NCBI GenBank assembly: GCA_017134815.1
Contig: CP071032.1
Span: forward strand, 124,001-188,000
DNA: 64,000 nt
From: Lentisphaerota bacterium
Lineage (GTDB): Bacteria > Verrucomicrobiota > Lentisphaeria > Victivallales > Victivallaceae
Direction: 5' to 3'
Under the pieces are notes generated by a model. The model was not told the origin of the DNA, searched no databases, and saw nothing but the letters and a program-made list of their open reading frames with translations. The translations under genes were made by a program, and so were the position numbers. Positions 34,776 through 43,605 of the stretch are shown here, piece by piece (position 1 is the stretch's first letter; the number at the start of each line of letters is the position of its first letter).

Positions 34776-35753
34776 TTATTTAAATGCGAATATTCTGGCC
34801 GGATTGTTGACAAGCATGTCTTGAACCGCTTCTTCGGAAACGCCTATTTCCTTGAGGATCGGAACAAAACCGGTCAACAGCCACTTGATGCCTTTGGCAA
34901 TAACATTTTTTTCTTTCATATAAGCAGTCTGGTATTCAATTCTGCCAGCATCCATAGACAGCAGTATCTGCTTTTGATAGCCCCTGTCTACCAGCCATTT
35001 AATATTGTCGGCCAGAATGCAGTCAGCATAGTACTTGACCCGGTCCGGTCCGTCAAAACAGATATTAATACCTTTGTCAAGGATCCTCTTGTATTCATAA
35101 CGGTCAGGATTTTTCTGGAGATGACAGAGAACGGTGTGGCTTAAGTCGGCCCCGAAACCTTTGAGCATTTCAGCAGTGATTTCGCCCATGGTGCCGAGCT
35201 GAGTGTGTACAGAGATTGGACAGCCGGTCCGCTGCTGAGTCAGTGCAGCAACCTCAAGGGCCTTTTTCTCAAACGGGAAGATCTGAGCATAACCAGTACC
35301 GGCTTTGATTAATCCAGCCTTGGCTGCAGTACGCTTGACTACAGGACCGTTATAAGAGTTTTCATCCATGCCCTCTTCAATTTCAAGTGCACACATGTTA
35401 ACAACATCATCAATCTTGTTGGTAGCCAGCCAGTGAGTTCTGGTATCGTAGAAAGCAGCTTTATGGAACCCTGTGGTCATCACAATGTTGCCACGACCAG
35501 CGTAAGCTTCAGCGACTTCCAGCATTTTCGGCACGTCACGACCACAACCAATTGGATCCATGCACATCATTGATTTGCCGCCGACATCCAGAAAACTGCC
35601 AAACTCTTCTTTGGCCGCAGAAACACTGTCCATAAGAAAACTTTTGTTTTCGCGTACTTCCTCACCGCCTGTCCTGATCAAATGATCATGGGAATCAGTA
35701 ACTCCTAAATCTTTTGAATCAATGTCGCCGAGGACTGTTCTGACAAAACTCAT
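34776..35753 (-). CDS. Phosphotriesterase-family metal hydrolase, likely phosphorylated sugar lactonase
   Basis: The 325-residue TIM-barrel amidohydrolase retains every expected metal ligand: H22 and H24 (SHDHL), Lys150 (GLIKAG, the carboxylated lysine), H183 (SVHTQ), H211 (LCHL) and D268 (SMDAG). Members of this COG1735 group are known to hydrolyse phosphorylated sugar lactones. It heads the operon where UlaG, the usual L-ascorbate-6-phosphate lactonase, is expected; UlaG is missing. It therefore probably opens the lactone to 3-keto-L-gulonate 6-phosphate (inference). Confidence 0.85.
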   Translation of the reverse strand: MSFVRTVLGDIDSKDLGVTDSHDHLIRTGGEEVRENKSFLMDSVSAAKEEFGSFLDVGGKSMMCMDPIGCGRDVPKMLEVAEAYAGRGNIVMTTGFHKAAFYDTRTHWLATNKIDDVVNMCALEIEEGMDENSYNGPVVKRTAAKAGLIKAGTGYAQIFPFEKKALEVAALTQQRTGCPISVHTQLGTMGEITAEMLKGFGADLSHTVLCHLQKNPDRYEYKRILDKGINICFDGPDRVKYYADCILADNIKWLVDRGYQKQILLSMDAGRIEYQTAYMKEKNVIAKGIKWLLTGFVPILKEIGVSEEAVQDMLVNNPARIFAFK

Positions 35754-36041
35754 TTTTAATTTCTCCTGATTTTATTAAATAAGAGTCGAATTCTTTAACT
35801 GTTTATTTTTACTATATTTAAATATTTATGGCATTATAAACCATGAAATTACAGTTGTTACTATTATTGGGGCTTTAGATTCAGGCATCAGCCTGAACTG
35901 TTACGCTCCTGGCAGAATGTTTTTCTCTATTTCTCGCAGCTGCTGGTTTTGAAGTTGAAAACAGCTAATATCAACTCCAGTATTGTTTGATCGTATTGAA
36001 GGTGTATCTGTTCAAAATGATCAATTGAAATCAAATTTTTT

Positions 36042-36806
36042 TTACTCTGCAATGAAGACGTTCACTCCGTTTTCTTCAAAGCTGTTTACTACTTCTTTTG
36101 AAACTCCGCTATCGGTGATTATTCCATCAATTTTATCCATACCTTCAGTATGAAAGTTTGAAACCTTGCCAAGTTTTGAATGATCAGCGAGCACGTAAAT
36201 CTTCCCAGAGGACTGCTTGATCATCTGCTTGTTAATTGATACTTCCTGATGAACAGAGGTTGAGAGCCCGTGTTCCGGGTGTACACCATTGAATCCAAGG
36301 AAGGTCACAGAACTGCGGATTGCGGAGAGCCCCATGAGAGTTATTTCTCCAATAAGAGACTTGGATTTTCCCCGATAGTTACCGCCGAGCAGTATAATAT
36401 CCACATCATCATGACACTTGGGAAAAGATATTGCGATGTTGTTGGTGACCACCGTGATGTGCTTTTGCAGCGAATACAGAAAATGAAGTACAGTGGAACC
36501 ACTGTTCATCAGCACAATATCATCTTCACTGACTAGAGAAGCGGCAAATTTGCCGATGAATTCCTTTTCTTCATAAAAAGACAAATCTTTCTTGCCGAAA
36601 ATTTCCTCACCGGAGTGTTTGCTGTTAAGAATCGCAGAACCGAAACGGCGATGAATCAAGCCTTCCGTGCTAAGTTTATCAAGGTCTCTGCGTATGGTTA
36701 TTGGAGAAACACCGAGGTTTTGGCTGAGGTCGTGCACTGACATTTCATTTTCAGAACGCAGCAGGTTTACTATCTTTTCATGTCGCAGTTTAACTATATC
36801 AGCCAT
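36042..36806 (-). CDS. DeoR-family transcriptional regulator
   Basis: The 254-residue protein starts MADIVKLRHEKIV after GAAGGG. The N-terminal winged helix shows DLSQNLGVSPITIRRDLDKL, and the effector-binding domain (about 75-245) has the phosphosugar pocket elements NSGSTVLHFL and LLGGNYRGKS. DeoR regulators usually respond to phosphorylated intermediates of an adjacent sugar pathway. It lies 288 bp upstream of, and on the same strand as, the ascorbate-type operon and probably controls it. Confidence 0.88.
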   Translation of the reverse strand: MADIVKLRHEKIVNLLRSENEMSVHDLSQNLGVSPITIRRDLDKLSTEGLIHRRFGSAILNSKHSGEEIFGKKDLSFYEEKEFIGKFAASLVSEDDIVLMNSGSTVLHFLYSLQKHITVVTNNIAISFPKCHDDVDIILLGGNYRGKSKSLIGEITLMGLSAIRSSVTFLGFNGVHPEHGLSTSVHQEVSINKQMIKQSSGKIYVLADHSKLGKVSNFHTEGMDKIDGIITDSGVSKEVVNSFEENGVNVFIAE

Positions 36807-36938
36807 TGAAAACCCTTCAGGTTGCAGTGTTAGCTTTGTTGTATAATAAATAATTGTAAACTGATATTGCGAAATTGCAACTTGAAATTCAAAAAAAGTG
36901 ATCATTTTGATCGTTTTGAGCTTAAAGCAATCGTTGAA

Positions 36939-37140
36939 TTAATGATCACAATGATTTATTTGCATAACTTCAGCCATATATTTCAGAAGTTTTTGGAATT
37001 CGGCGGGCAGGCTGTCGCTGCAATTAGACGGCTTTCAAGGGGCTGCTCCCAAATGCGTCTCAATTTCCTCGTTATCCACATAAGCTCCACTTATGGCGAT
37101 ATTGCAGTCCAGTTAGAGCCAGCCTTCAAAGTAGAGCAGC
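36939..37140 (-). pseudogene. Possible gene remnant upstream of deoR
   Basis: On the minus strand one frame reads as coding-like sequence (CNIAISGAYVDNEEIETHLG, then LPAEFQKLLKYMAEVMQIN) but contains two internal stop codons before the final TAA at 36939-36941. No family is recognised. The rest of the gap 36807-37191 is AT-rich with nothing else visible. Confidence 0.25.
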
Positions 37141-37191
37141 AGCAGGCTAAAAAATTAAAAATTTTTATATTGAATGGAATAAAGGTAAGAA

Positions 37192-38142
37192 TCAATGCGG
37201 TCGATACATCGGATGTTTGTCAGCTGTCTCTTTATCACCACCACTCGCTGTCAGGGCAACTCCGCCAAGGACCATGCAGGCGCCGATAATGCTGATCAAA
37301 GACATTGATTCGCCAAGCAGCATCCAGGCTAAAATAATTGTGAAAACCGGAGTAAGGTACTGAGTTATATTTAATAATGAAAGTTTAAGCCTGGCAGTAG
37401 CTTCAGACCAGGCAAAATAAGCAACCGCGGTCGGGAATATTATCAGGTAAATAATAATCATCCAGGTATCTGTACGGTTTGGCATTATACATTTATGCGG
37501 TATGATAAACCTGAGAATAAACAATTCTATTGCTACTGTCAGCATAATCCAGGATATTGCAACAAAAGCACCGAGTCTATCAGTAATTTTTTTGCTGAAT
37601 ATTACGTAAAAAGCCCAGCAGACCGCAGCTAACAGCAGCAGCAGATCTCCATGAATGTGATCAGACTTTATGGCAAAGCCTTTTTCGCTGATGACCCCAA
37701 TTGCCATCAGGCAGCCGATGAAACCGAAAACTGCACCAATATACTGCAGCCTGTGCAGCTTTTCGCCAAAACCCAGACCAAGCAACAGAATCATTACCGG
37801 ACTAAGTTCAATAATAAGTGCGGCGTTGATAGCGGTTGTGCGCTGCTGGCCGGTGAAAATCAGCAGGTTCATCGCTCCAAGCCCGAGAGCTCCCAGCCAG
37901 GAAAGCTGTAAAACGTCCTTCAGGCTTACTTTAAAAATCCTGTCACGGTAGAAAACAGTTCCAAGCAGAAAAAGAATGGCTGCCCCCCCGGAAAATCTGA
38001 TTATACAAATACTCAATGGGTCGACGCAGTGATTTTTCATCAGATAGCGAGAGCATATAAAGGTGGTTCCCCATAAAAAAGCATTCAGTATTGCCCAGAA
38101 TAAACCGATTCTGGTATTTATGTTCTGTTGCCGGGTTTCCAT
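37192..38142 (-). CDS. EamA (DMT superfamily) permease
   Basis: The 316-residue protein has ten hydrophobic helices in two EamA repeats. The first repeat opens WAILNAFLWGTTFICSRYL with IIRFSGGAAILFLLG, and the second contains LLLLAAVCWAFYVIFSKKI and ends GESMSLISIIGACMVLGGV. EamA proteins export amino acids or other metabolites; the substrate is unknown. It is on the same strand as the DeoR regulator but 385 bp upstream of it. It is separately transcribed from the chitinase genes that follow. Confidence 0.87.
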   Translation of the reverse strand: METRQQNINTRIGLFWAILNAFLWGTTFICSRYLMKNHCVDPLSICIIRFSGGAAILFLLGTVFYRDRIFKVSLKDVLQLSWLGALGLGAMNLLIFTGQQRTTAINAALIIELSPVMILLLGLGFGEKLHRLQYIGAVFGFIGCLMAIGVISEKGFAIKSDHIHGDLLLLLAAVCWAFYVIFSKKITDRLGAFVAISWIMLTVAIELFILRFIIPHKCIMPNRTDTWMIIIYLIIFPTAVAYFAWSEATARLKLSLLNITQYLTPVFTIILAWMLLGESMSLISIIGACMVLGGVALTASGGDKETADKHPMYRPH

Positions 38143-38497
38143 AATTAAAGCCAGTTAAGTTTGCCTGTTTTTTATCGCTTTTCTTCCTTAATATAAACCG
38201 ATCTCTGGTTTTGCCAACCATCATCTCTAAAAGCTATATTATTTATAATTATAGCTAAACTGCTTTATATTGTTGGTACGAAGTTTTTTCCAAAAAACAA
38301 TCAATCTTGCCTCAAAATATAAAATAAATATTCTTAATAAATTCGATATTGTGGAACATTTCACGTAATAGGAGCTACTAATATAATGTGTATTAAAGCA
38401 GTTTAGTTAGGGCTGCTTTCTTATACGCATGGGATCCATAGCTTAAGTGGTATTTTGAATTCACAAGGTAAAAGTTATTTTCCGTAAAGGGGCAACA
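38143..38497. other. Intergenic region between divergent genes
   Basis: AT-rich divergent promoter region. I see no gene or RNA; AAAGGGG precedes the start at 38498. No convincing -35/-10 pair is assigned. Confidence 0.4.
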
Positions 38498-40807
38498 ATG
38501 AAATTTTTTAAGAAAGCAGATGCAGTCTGGAGAGGGATTTTATTCCTGCTCTTATTCGTGACGACGACGGCAAGCGTTTCAGCAAGCAGCAACATTGCAG
38601 CGTCATTCAATGTTTCAAATTATTGGACTGGAGTAATCAGCGTTTCGAATATTGGAAGCAAAGCTATTACTTTAGATTCAAAAGTAACTGTAAGCTTCAA
38701 AAGTAAGGTTAAAATAGACGAAGCGCGCATCACTCAGCAGGAGCCGATGTCCTGGGTCCATGTTGACTTAAATTCGGCAGAGGTCAGCTCGGGAGAGTAC
38801 AGCAATACTGTCAGCTTCCAGTACGGAAGTGATAGCTGGATAAATAAAACTTTGGCAGTCGGGAAATCTTTTGGGATTGTAATTGCTCAATATAATTCTG
38901 GGCTGTCAAAAGACGATATTTCAAGTATCAGTGTGAATATAGGAGAATCTGTGCCGGTTGCCCATAATATCAGTAAAACAACGGCAATGAACACCCCGGT
39001 CACAATTAACATTCTTGAAGAAGGCATGTGTACAGGCGATGATATTAAACTTGATTCAGTAACAGAACCGCTGCATGGTAAAGTGCAGGAAGAAGATAGC
39101 GGCATTGTTCAATACACACCTGACTCCGCTTTTACCGGGCAGGATGTATTTAACTATACTATCATTGATAAAGCTGGTAAAACTGCACAGGCAAAAGTTA
39201 CTGTTACAATAAACAATCCTGCGACTCCACCGGTCGTCCGCAATGCTGAATTGATCACTAACCAGAATACCACCGGATCTGTTGACCTGAGCAGTTATGT
39301 CAGCGGCGGAACCGCTCCTTACACTTATTATATAGTGACCCAGCCGTCGGACGGCAATGCAGCGATCACAAACACTTCACTATTAAAATATACTCCAAAC
39401 GACGGATTTTACGGCAGCGATTCAGTCAGTTATAAGGTGATAGACGCCAACAGCCTGGAATCTAACACCGCCCAGGTCAGCATTACGGTCAAAAGTACAC
39501 AGCTTCCACTGACTGCCGGCGATTTAACCAGAACGGTCACTGTCAACAGTAAACTTGAATACGATTTGAGCAATCTTGTTTCCGGTGGTATTTCACCATA
39601 TACTTTTAAATTGACTGGAGAGCTAAGCTCATCTATAGGGAATTTTACCCTTAACGGCAGTACACTGCATTTTGTTTCCAATGGCAGCACCGGTACGACC
39701 TCTATGCCATACAGCGTGACCGACAATGCAGGATCAGTTGCTACTGGAACCGTAACAGTGAAAGTAGATGAAGCAGCTCAGAAAGTAAATGCCACTTACT
39801 GGTGTGCTTGGGGGGCCAACACGTCATATCCGGTTGAAGGAAAAACTATTGAGTCAAAAGCTGTTGACATGGACAAAATAGATGCGTCATATAATGTAAT
39901 TATAACAGCATTTATTGTGACTGATGATGCCGGAAATTTTGAACTGTCCATATCAAACTTCACCAAAGAGCAGATAAAAAACTTCATCAAGACTACCAAG
40001 GCTCAGGGGCGTAAGGTAATTGTTTCAATAGGCGGTGCTCTTTTTCACTATACGATGACAACAGAAACCCAGAAAGCTAATTTTATACAGCAGGTTAAAT
40101 CCATAATTGATGAATATGGCTTTGAAGGATTGGATATTGATATCGAGGGAAGCGCAACCGGTTCTGATACCGCATTGCTGGGCAGTGCCATTAAAGACGT
40201 AGTGGATTATTACAGGAATACAGGAATGGATTTCTGGTTGACTGCGGCTCCGGAATGGTGCTACATAACACCATTTGTCTACGGTTCTGCCCAATGGCCC
40301 ACATTTCAGCTGGCCAATACCTTCTACAAGGAGCTCATAACTAATATCGGTATCGATAACTTCACCTATATTTGGCCGCAGACTTATAATCAAGGTTCTG
40401 CCAATGGTGTCTACGGTCCAGAAAAAGACGGCAGAGGCTACCACATCAAAGTCGTTCCGGGGGATGGAATGGACAAGTTCCTGACCGCTGTGGCCTGGGC
40501 TATTTCCACAGAAGAAGGATACAGCGCTAATGGAAGTGTAGGGGTATTTATCCCACAGGACAAGCTTGCTCTTGGAATTCCGGCGACAGAAGGCGCTGCC
40601 GGTGGAGCCATGCTCTATGTCGCTACTCCGGAATTAATTACAAGTGCGGTTAATGCAATCAGAGCCAACCAGTTTGATATCGCCGGATTTATGAACTGGA
40701 GCGTTGACTGGGATGCACTGGATATTACAGACGGTCAGCTTTCCAGCGGTTATACGCACTCTGCCTGGTCTACCGGCAAGGCAGTTGCCCAGAGCATGGG
40801 AATTTAA
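38498..40807 (+). CDS. Secreted GH18 chitinase-type enzyme with binding and Ig-like domains
   Basis: The 769-residue protein has a signal peptide ending about residue 29 (TTASVSA-S). Residues 30-150 look like a CBM2-type cellulose/chitin-binding beta-sandwich (SNIAASFNVSNYWTGVISVSN). Three Ig/cadherin-like segments follow to about residue 430 (FTGQDVFNYTIIDKAGKTA, FYGSDSVSYKVIDANSLESN). The GH18 barrel spans about 430-769, with catalytic GLDIDIEG where D546, D548 and E550 match DxxDxDxE except for Glu in place of the first Asp. E550 is the acid. It would hydrolyse chitin or another GlcNAc polymer outside the cell. It is followed by a second GH18 gene after 52 bp. Confidence 0.88.
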   Translation: MKFFKKADAVWRGILFLLLFVTTTASVSASSNIAASFNVSNYWTGVISVSNIGSKAITLDSKVTVSFKSKVKIDEARITQQEPMSWVHVDLNSAEVSSGEYSNTVSFQYGSDSWINKTLAVGKSFGIVIAQYNSGLSKDDISSISVNIGESVPVAHNISKTTAMNTPVTINILEEGMCTGDDIKLDSVTEPLHGKVQEEDSGIVQYTPDSAFTGQDVFNYTIIDKAGKTAQAKVTVTINNPATPPVVRNAELITNQNTTGSVDLSSYVSGGTAPYTYYIVTQPSDGNAAITNTSLLKYTPNDGFYGSDSVSYKVIDANSLESNTAQVSITVKSTQLPLTAGDLTRTVTVNSKLEYDLSNLVSGGISPYTFKLTGELSSSIGNFTLNGSTLHFVSNGSTGTTSMPYSVTDNAGSVATGTVTVKVDEAAQKVNATYWCAWGANTSYPVEGKTIESKAVDMDKIDASYNVIITAFIVTDDAGNFELSISNFTKEQIKNFIKTTKAQGRKVIVSIGGALFHYTMTTETQKANFIQQVKSIIDEYGFEGLDIDIEGSATGSDTALLGSAIKDVVDYYRNTGMDFWLTAAPEWCYITPFVYGSAQWPTFQLANTFYKELITNIGIDNFTYIWPQTYNQGSANGVYGPEKDGRGYHIKVVPGDGMDKFLTAVAWAISTEEGYSANGSVGVFIPQDKLALGIPATEGAAGGAMLYVATPELITSAVNAIRANQFDIAGFMNWSVDWDALDITDGQLSSGYTHSAWSTGKAVAQSMGI

Positions 40808-40859
40808 TAAGAAATCCGTAACCCGAAAACCAATAATCATAAGACAAGGAATAACAATA

Positions 40860-41963
40860 ATGAGAGTATCCAAAAAGGTATCTGCACTGATCACGGCTTT
40901 AGTTGTGCTTTTTTCAGCGGGCATGGCAACCACCTGTAATGCGATAATTATCGGTGGCTACTGGGAAAACTGGAATTCACCCATAAATCCTGTGGGCAGC
41001 GATACCAGTGCCCCATCTTACTATTCTACCGATTTAGAGAATTTTAATTATGTTTACTACTCATTTTTAACACTTGATCAGCATCCCAATCCAGATAACC
41101 CGCAAAGTCTGCAGTGGGATGGAAACTCGATCTATGAATCAATGACTGCGGCCGACGTTATCACCGTCATGACCGAGACTGATCCGGCATGGGATAATCC
41201 CTATAACTGGCAACGGGTCAAAATTGCGGCCATCATTCAGCACTGCCAGGAAAACAATAAGAAATTCATCTGGGCCATCGGCGGCTGGTCAGACTTGACC
41301 AAGACCATCAGTGATGCTCAGGTTGATACTTTTGTCAGCAAGTGTGTGCAGTTACTGCAGCTTGGCGGTGATGGCATTGATTTTGACTGGGAGCACTTGA
41401 GCAGTAACGCAGATATTCTTGATCAGCAGCGGGCTGTTCTCGGAAAAGTCCTCTACAAGCTGAGAAAATCACTTGATGATAATAACATGTCTGACAAACT
41501 CATAGGCTACACTACCAGGTTCAACGCATTCTGGAGTACTGCGCCGGATGGGGTTACATCTTTTGAGAGTGACGGCGAGGGTATTGCGGTAAACAATGCG
41601 ATCAAGGCTTATGGCTCTACTCTTGACCAGGTGGTCGACTGGGTGAATATCATGATGTATGATGTTCCGCCTACCGATCTTGGAGCAGCTGAGACCTTCA
41701 CCCTTGAGCAGTACAAAATGGTGCTGGAATACTTTGCAAAAGAAGGAAACGTGTCAAAAGAAAAAATAGTTATGGGGTTTGAACCAGGCAACCAGGCTGC
41801 AGGCGGTGTCTGGGAGGGAGCTGAAGTCGACCAGTCTGTAATTGACTACATCAAAGCCAACGGTTACGGCGGCATCATGTTCTGGGCAGTTAATGAAAAG
41901 GCTTCAACTCCGACTACAACAGGTCAGAATGCTCAGGATCTGGCTAAATATGCAAATCAGTAA
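40860..41963 (+). CDS. Secreted GH18 chitinase
   Basis: The 367-residue protein has a signal peptide (MRVSKKVSALITALVVLFSAGMATTCNA). It is a bare GH18 catalytic domain: IIGGYWENWNSP at the start of the barrel, KFIWAIGGWSDLTKT, and DGIDFDWE (171-178), with the full DxxDxDxE motif. Glu178 is the acid/base. The strand MMYDVPP near residue 270 and FWAVNE at the end are also typical. AAGGA precedes this ATG; a frame extending to 40704 inside the first chitinase gene is a run-on. The two GH18 genes likely form an operon, the larger binding the substrate and the smaller lacking accessory domains. Confidence 0.9.
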   Translation: MRVSKKVSALITALVVLFSAGMATTCNAIIIGGYWENWNSPINPVGSDTSAPSYYSTDLENFNYVYYSFLTLDQHPNPDNPQSLQWDGNSIYESMTAADVITVMTETDPAWDNPYNWQRVKIAAIIQHCQENNKKFIWAIGGWSDLTKTISDAQVDTFVSKCVQLLQLGGDGIDFDWEHLSSNADILDQQRAVLGKVLYKLRKSLDDNNMSDKLIGYTTRFNAFWSTAPDGVTSFESDGEGIAVNNAIKAYGSTLDQVVDWVNIMMYDVPPTDLGAAETFTLEQYKMVLEYFAKEGNVSKEKIVMGFEPGNQAAGGVWEGAEVDQSVIDYIKANGYGGIMFWAVNEKASTPTTTGQNAQDLAKYANQ

Positions 41964-41995
41964 TTTACTGTAGCAGTAATTACTCTTGCTGAAAA

Positions 41996-42032
41996 AAAAC
42001 TCCGTGTGCTTTTTAAGTACACGGAGTTTTTA
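41996..42032 (+). terminator. Terminator between convergent genes
   Basis: ACTCCGTGT / ACACGGAGT (41999-42007 with 42019-42027), flanked by an A-run and TTTTT; it can act in both directions. Confidence 0.85.
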
Positions 42033-42054
42033 TGTATCATATCAGGAGGTAATT

Positions 42055-42630
42055 TTACCTGATGGCATTTGTTGTGGTGAAGGGCACAAACAGAATAACA
42101 AAAGTGTTGTAATAGGAATCACCGTACAGGAGCGGGATATCCAGAATTGACTTATGAGTTTTGTTACTCAGCATAATCATGCCTATTTTGCCGGTGCCAC
42201 CCTCTCTTTCCCGTTTCATTACTGCAATTTCTGGAATTGATACTGTTCCGGCGAGCGGAATCGCAATACTGAAGTTTGGAACTCCAACCAGCCAGGACGT
42301 CTTACTGGTCCCGACGCAGCCGCTGAATACTTCCAGCACAATATCAGCTGCACTTTTTTCATCGCAGAGCATTGCCCCTGACATTGCGACCTTTCTGCGC
42401 AGCGCGCCCTGGACATACTCTTTGTCGACCGAATCGAGTCGCTTGCTCTCAATATAAACTTTTTTATCGATAACCTGTGGAAACTCCACTTTACTTAAAG
42501 CCAGGTCAACCGCAGTAGTACAAAGCAGCTGTTCTTCAGATGAACGCTTTGTATTAGTGAAGTTATTGGTTTGGCAACCGAAAGTAAATAGAGTAGCACA
42601 GGCAGCTGTGAGAAATATATTCAGTTTCAT
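42055..42630 (-). CDS. Small putative lipoprotein of unknown function
   Basis: The 191-residue protein starts MKLNIFLTAACATLFTFGCQ, with a lipobox-like TFGC (Cys18). The mature part has a DUF-like conserved look: VYIESKRLDSVDKEYVQGALRR, then a glycine/proline-rich strand region (SWLVGVPNFSIAIPLAGT) and IGMIMLSNKTHKSIL. An ATG three codons earlier (42639) is only a base or two from AAGGA, too close, so the second ATG (spacing about 10) is chosen. I do not recognise the family with confidence. It converges on the chitinase gene. Confidence 0.75.
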   Translation of the reverse strand: MKLNIFLTAACATLFTFGCQTNNFTNTKRSSEEQLLCTTAVDLALSKVEFPQVIDKKVYIESKRLDSVDKEYVQGALRRKVAMSGAMLCDEKSAADIVLEVFSGCVGTSKTSWLVGVPNFSIAIPLAGTVSIPEIAVMKREREGGTGKIGMIMLSNKTHKSILDIPLLYGDSYYNTFVILFVPFTTTNAIR

Positions 42631-42639
42631 TTGAATCAT

Positions 42640-43467
42640 ATCCTTATAATCGTAGTGTCTCTTTGATTTTGAAGAAAATCAGCCATAAACATACTAGTAT
42701 TAATTAGCATTGTCAATGTTTATGGTGGTTTTTAGCTCAACATCAAGAGAGCAAGCTCAGGCTTGAGCAACTGTAGTGAAGTAGAAGATTTTAAATTTCA
42801 GTTTGCAAAAAAAAACAGTAAAAAAATGGCTGAAAATCGATTTTATGGATAATGGTTCAAAAAAAATAAAAAAAACGAAAATAGTTTTAAATAGATAATT
42901 TTATTACGTTTTGAACAATAAATAGCTAATTTTTATACGATATATTCTTTAAAAAGGTTTATAAATTAATTTTCTGCTTTCTTAAATGTAAAAATATTTA
43001 ACAAAAAATATAAAAAGTTTGTAACTAAATTGAACTTTTTACCGACATTAGTGAACTAATGGAATAGTGGAACATAGTTTTTGTTAGCATTTTTTAAATA
43101 GTATTTATGTATGTTGAAGGCTTTTGCTTTTAGTGACTTAAGGTTTAAGGGTGTTTGCGTTTTTTAAAGAGTTTTAGCCAATATGCTGCATTTAACAAAA
43201 ACAAGTTTCTAACTTAAAGGTTTACTTTTTTTATGAGTATTGCTCCTGAGTTTATGTTCCTGAAAAAGTAAAGACAGATGAGATAAAAAAGTACTTTTCA
43301 TTAATCTTTTTCTAATGTCTGTTGTTTGAAAATAATGTGCTCTATGGGATACGAGAGAGTAAGCATTGGTTTACAGTTAAGCTGATGAGGTTGTAATGAA
43401 CTTTTCGCGAGGAGAATTCATTACATTTGCGGGTTGATTTTAGGGTAAAATTTTTAGAGGGACTAAT
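42640..43467. other. Very AT-rich intergenic stretch upstream of the first VgrG island
   Basis: Roughly 830 bp with long A/T runs and clearly lower GC than either flank. No gene, RNA or good terminator is seen. It may hold the island promoter, possibly bound by nucleoid proteins. Confidence 0.4.
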
Positions 43468-43596
43468 ATGTCAAACAGTGCAGTTTCTGTCCAGAGTGCG
43501 TTCATTTCCTGTGTAAGATTAAACTTGAAGCTGTCAAGTGACGGGTTGCCGGCTCAAGCTGTCAGCGTGCCTTTATATTCTAATCCTTCCAGATAG
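43468..43596 (+). CDS. Short ORF (42 residues) leading the first VgrG operon
   Basis: ATG at 43468 is preceded by AGAGGGA and the frame (MSNSAVSVQSAFISC...) ends 9 bp before the vgrG start. Composition is protein-like (SSDGLPAQAVSVPLYS). Its counterpart before the second vgrG is disrupted, so it may be a leader or a small component of the tip apparatus. Function unknown. Confidence 0.45.
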   Translation: MSNSAVSVQSAFISCVRLNLKLSSDGLPAQAVSVPLYSNPSR

Positions 43597-43605
43597 AGGC
43601 GTGTT

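Noticed and set aside
36867..37289. 140-codon plus-strand frame between deoR and the EamA gene
   Set aside because: No ribosome site or recognisable motif; it overlaps the end of the EamA gene and the opposite strand carries a more protein-like but broken reading.
42055..42639. Start of the small lipoprotein at 42639
   Set aside because: The Shine-Dalgarno-like AAGGA is only a base or two away; the ATG at 42630 has proper spacing.
43513..43540. GTGTAAGATTAA resembling the first block of the shared promoter element
   Set aside because: The second block GTGTAGT is absent at the required distance and the site is inside the short ORF before vgrG.
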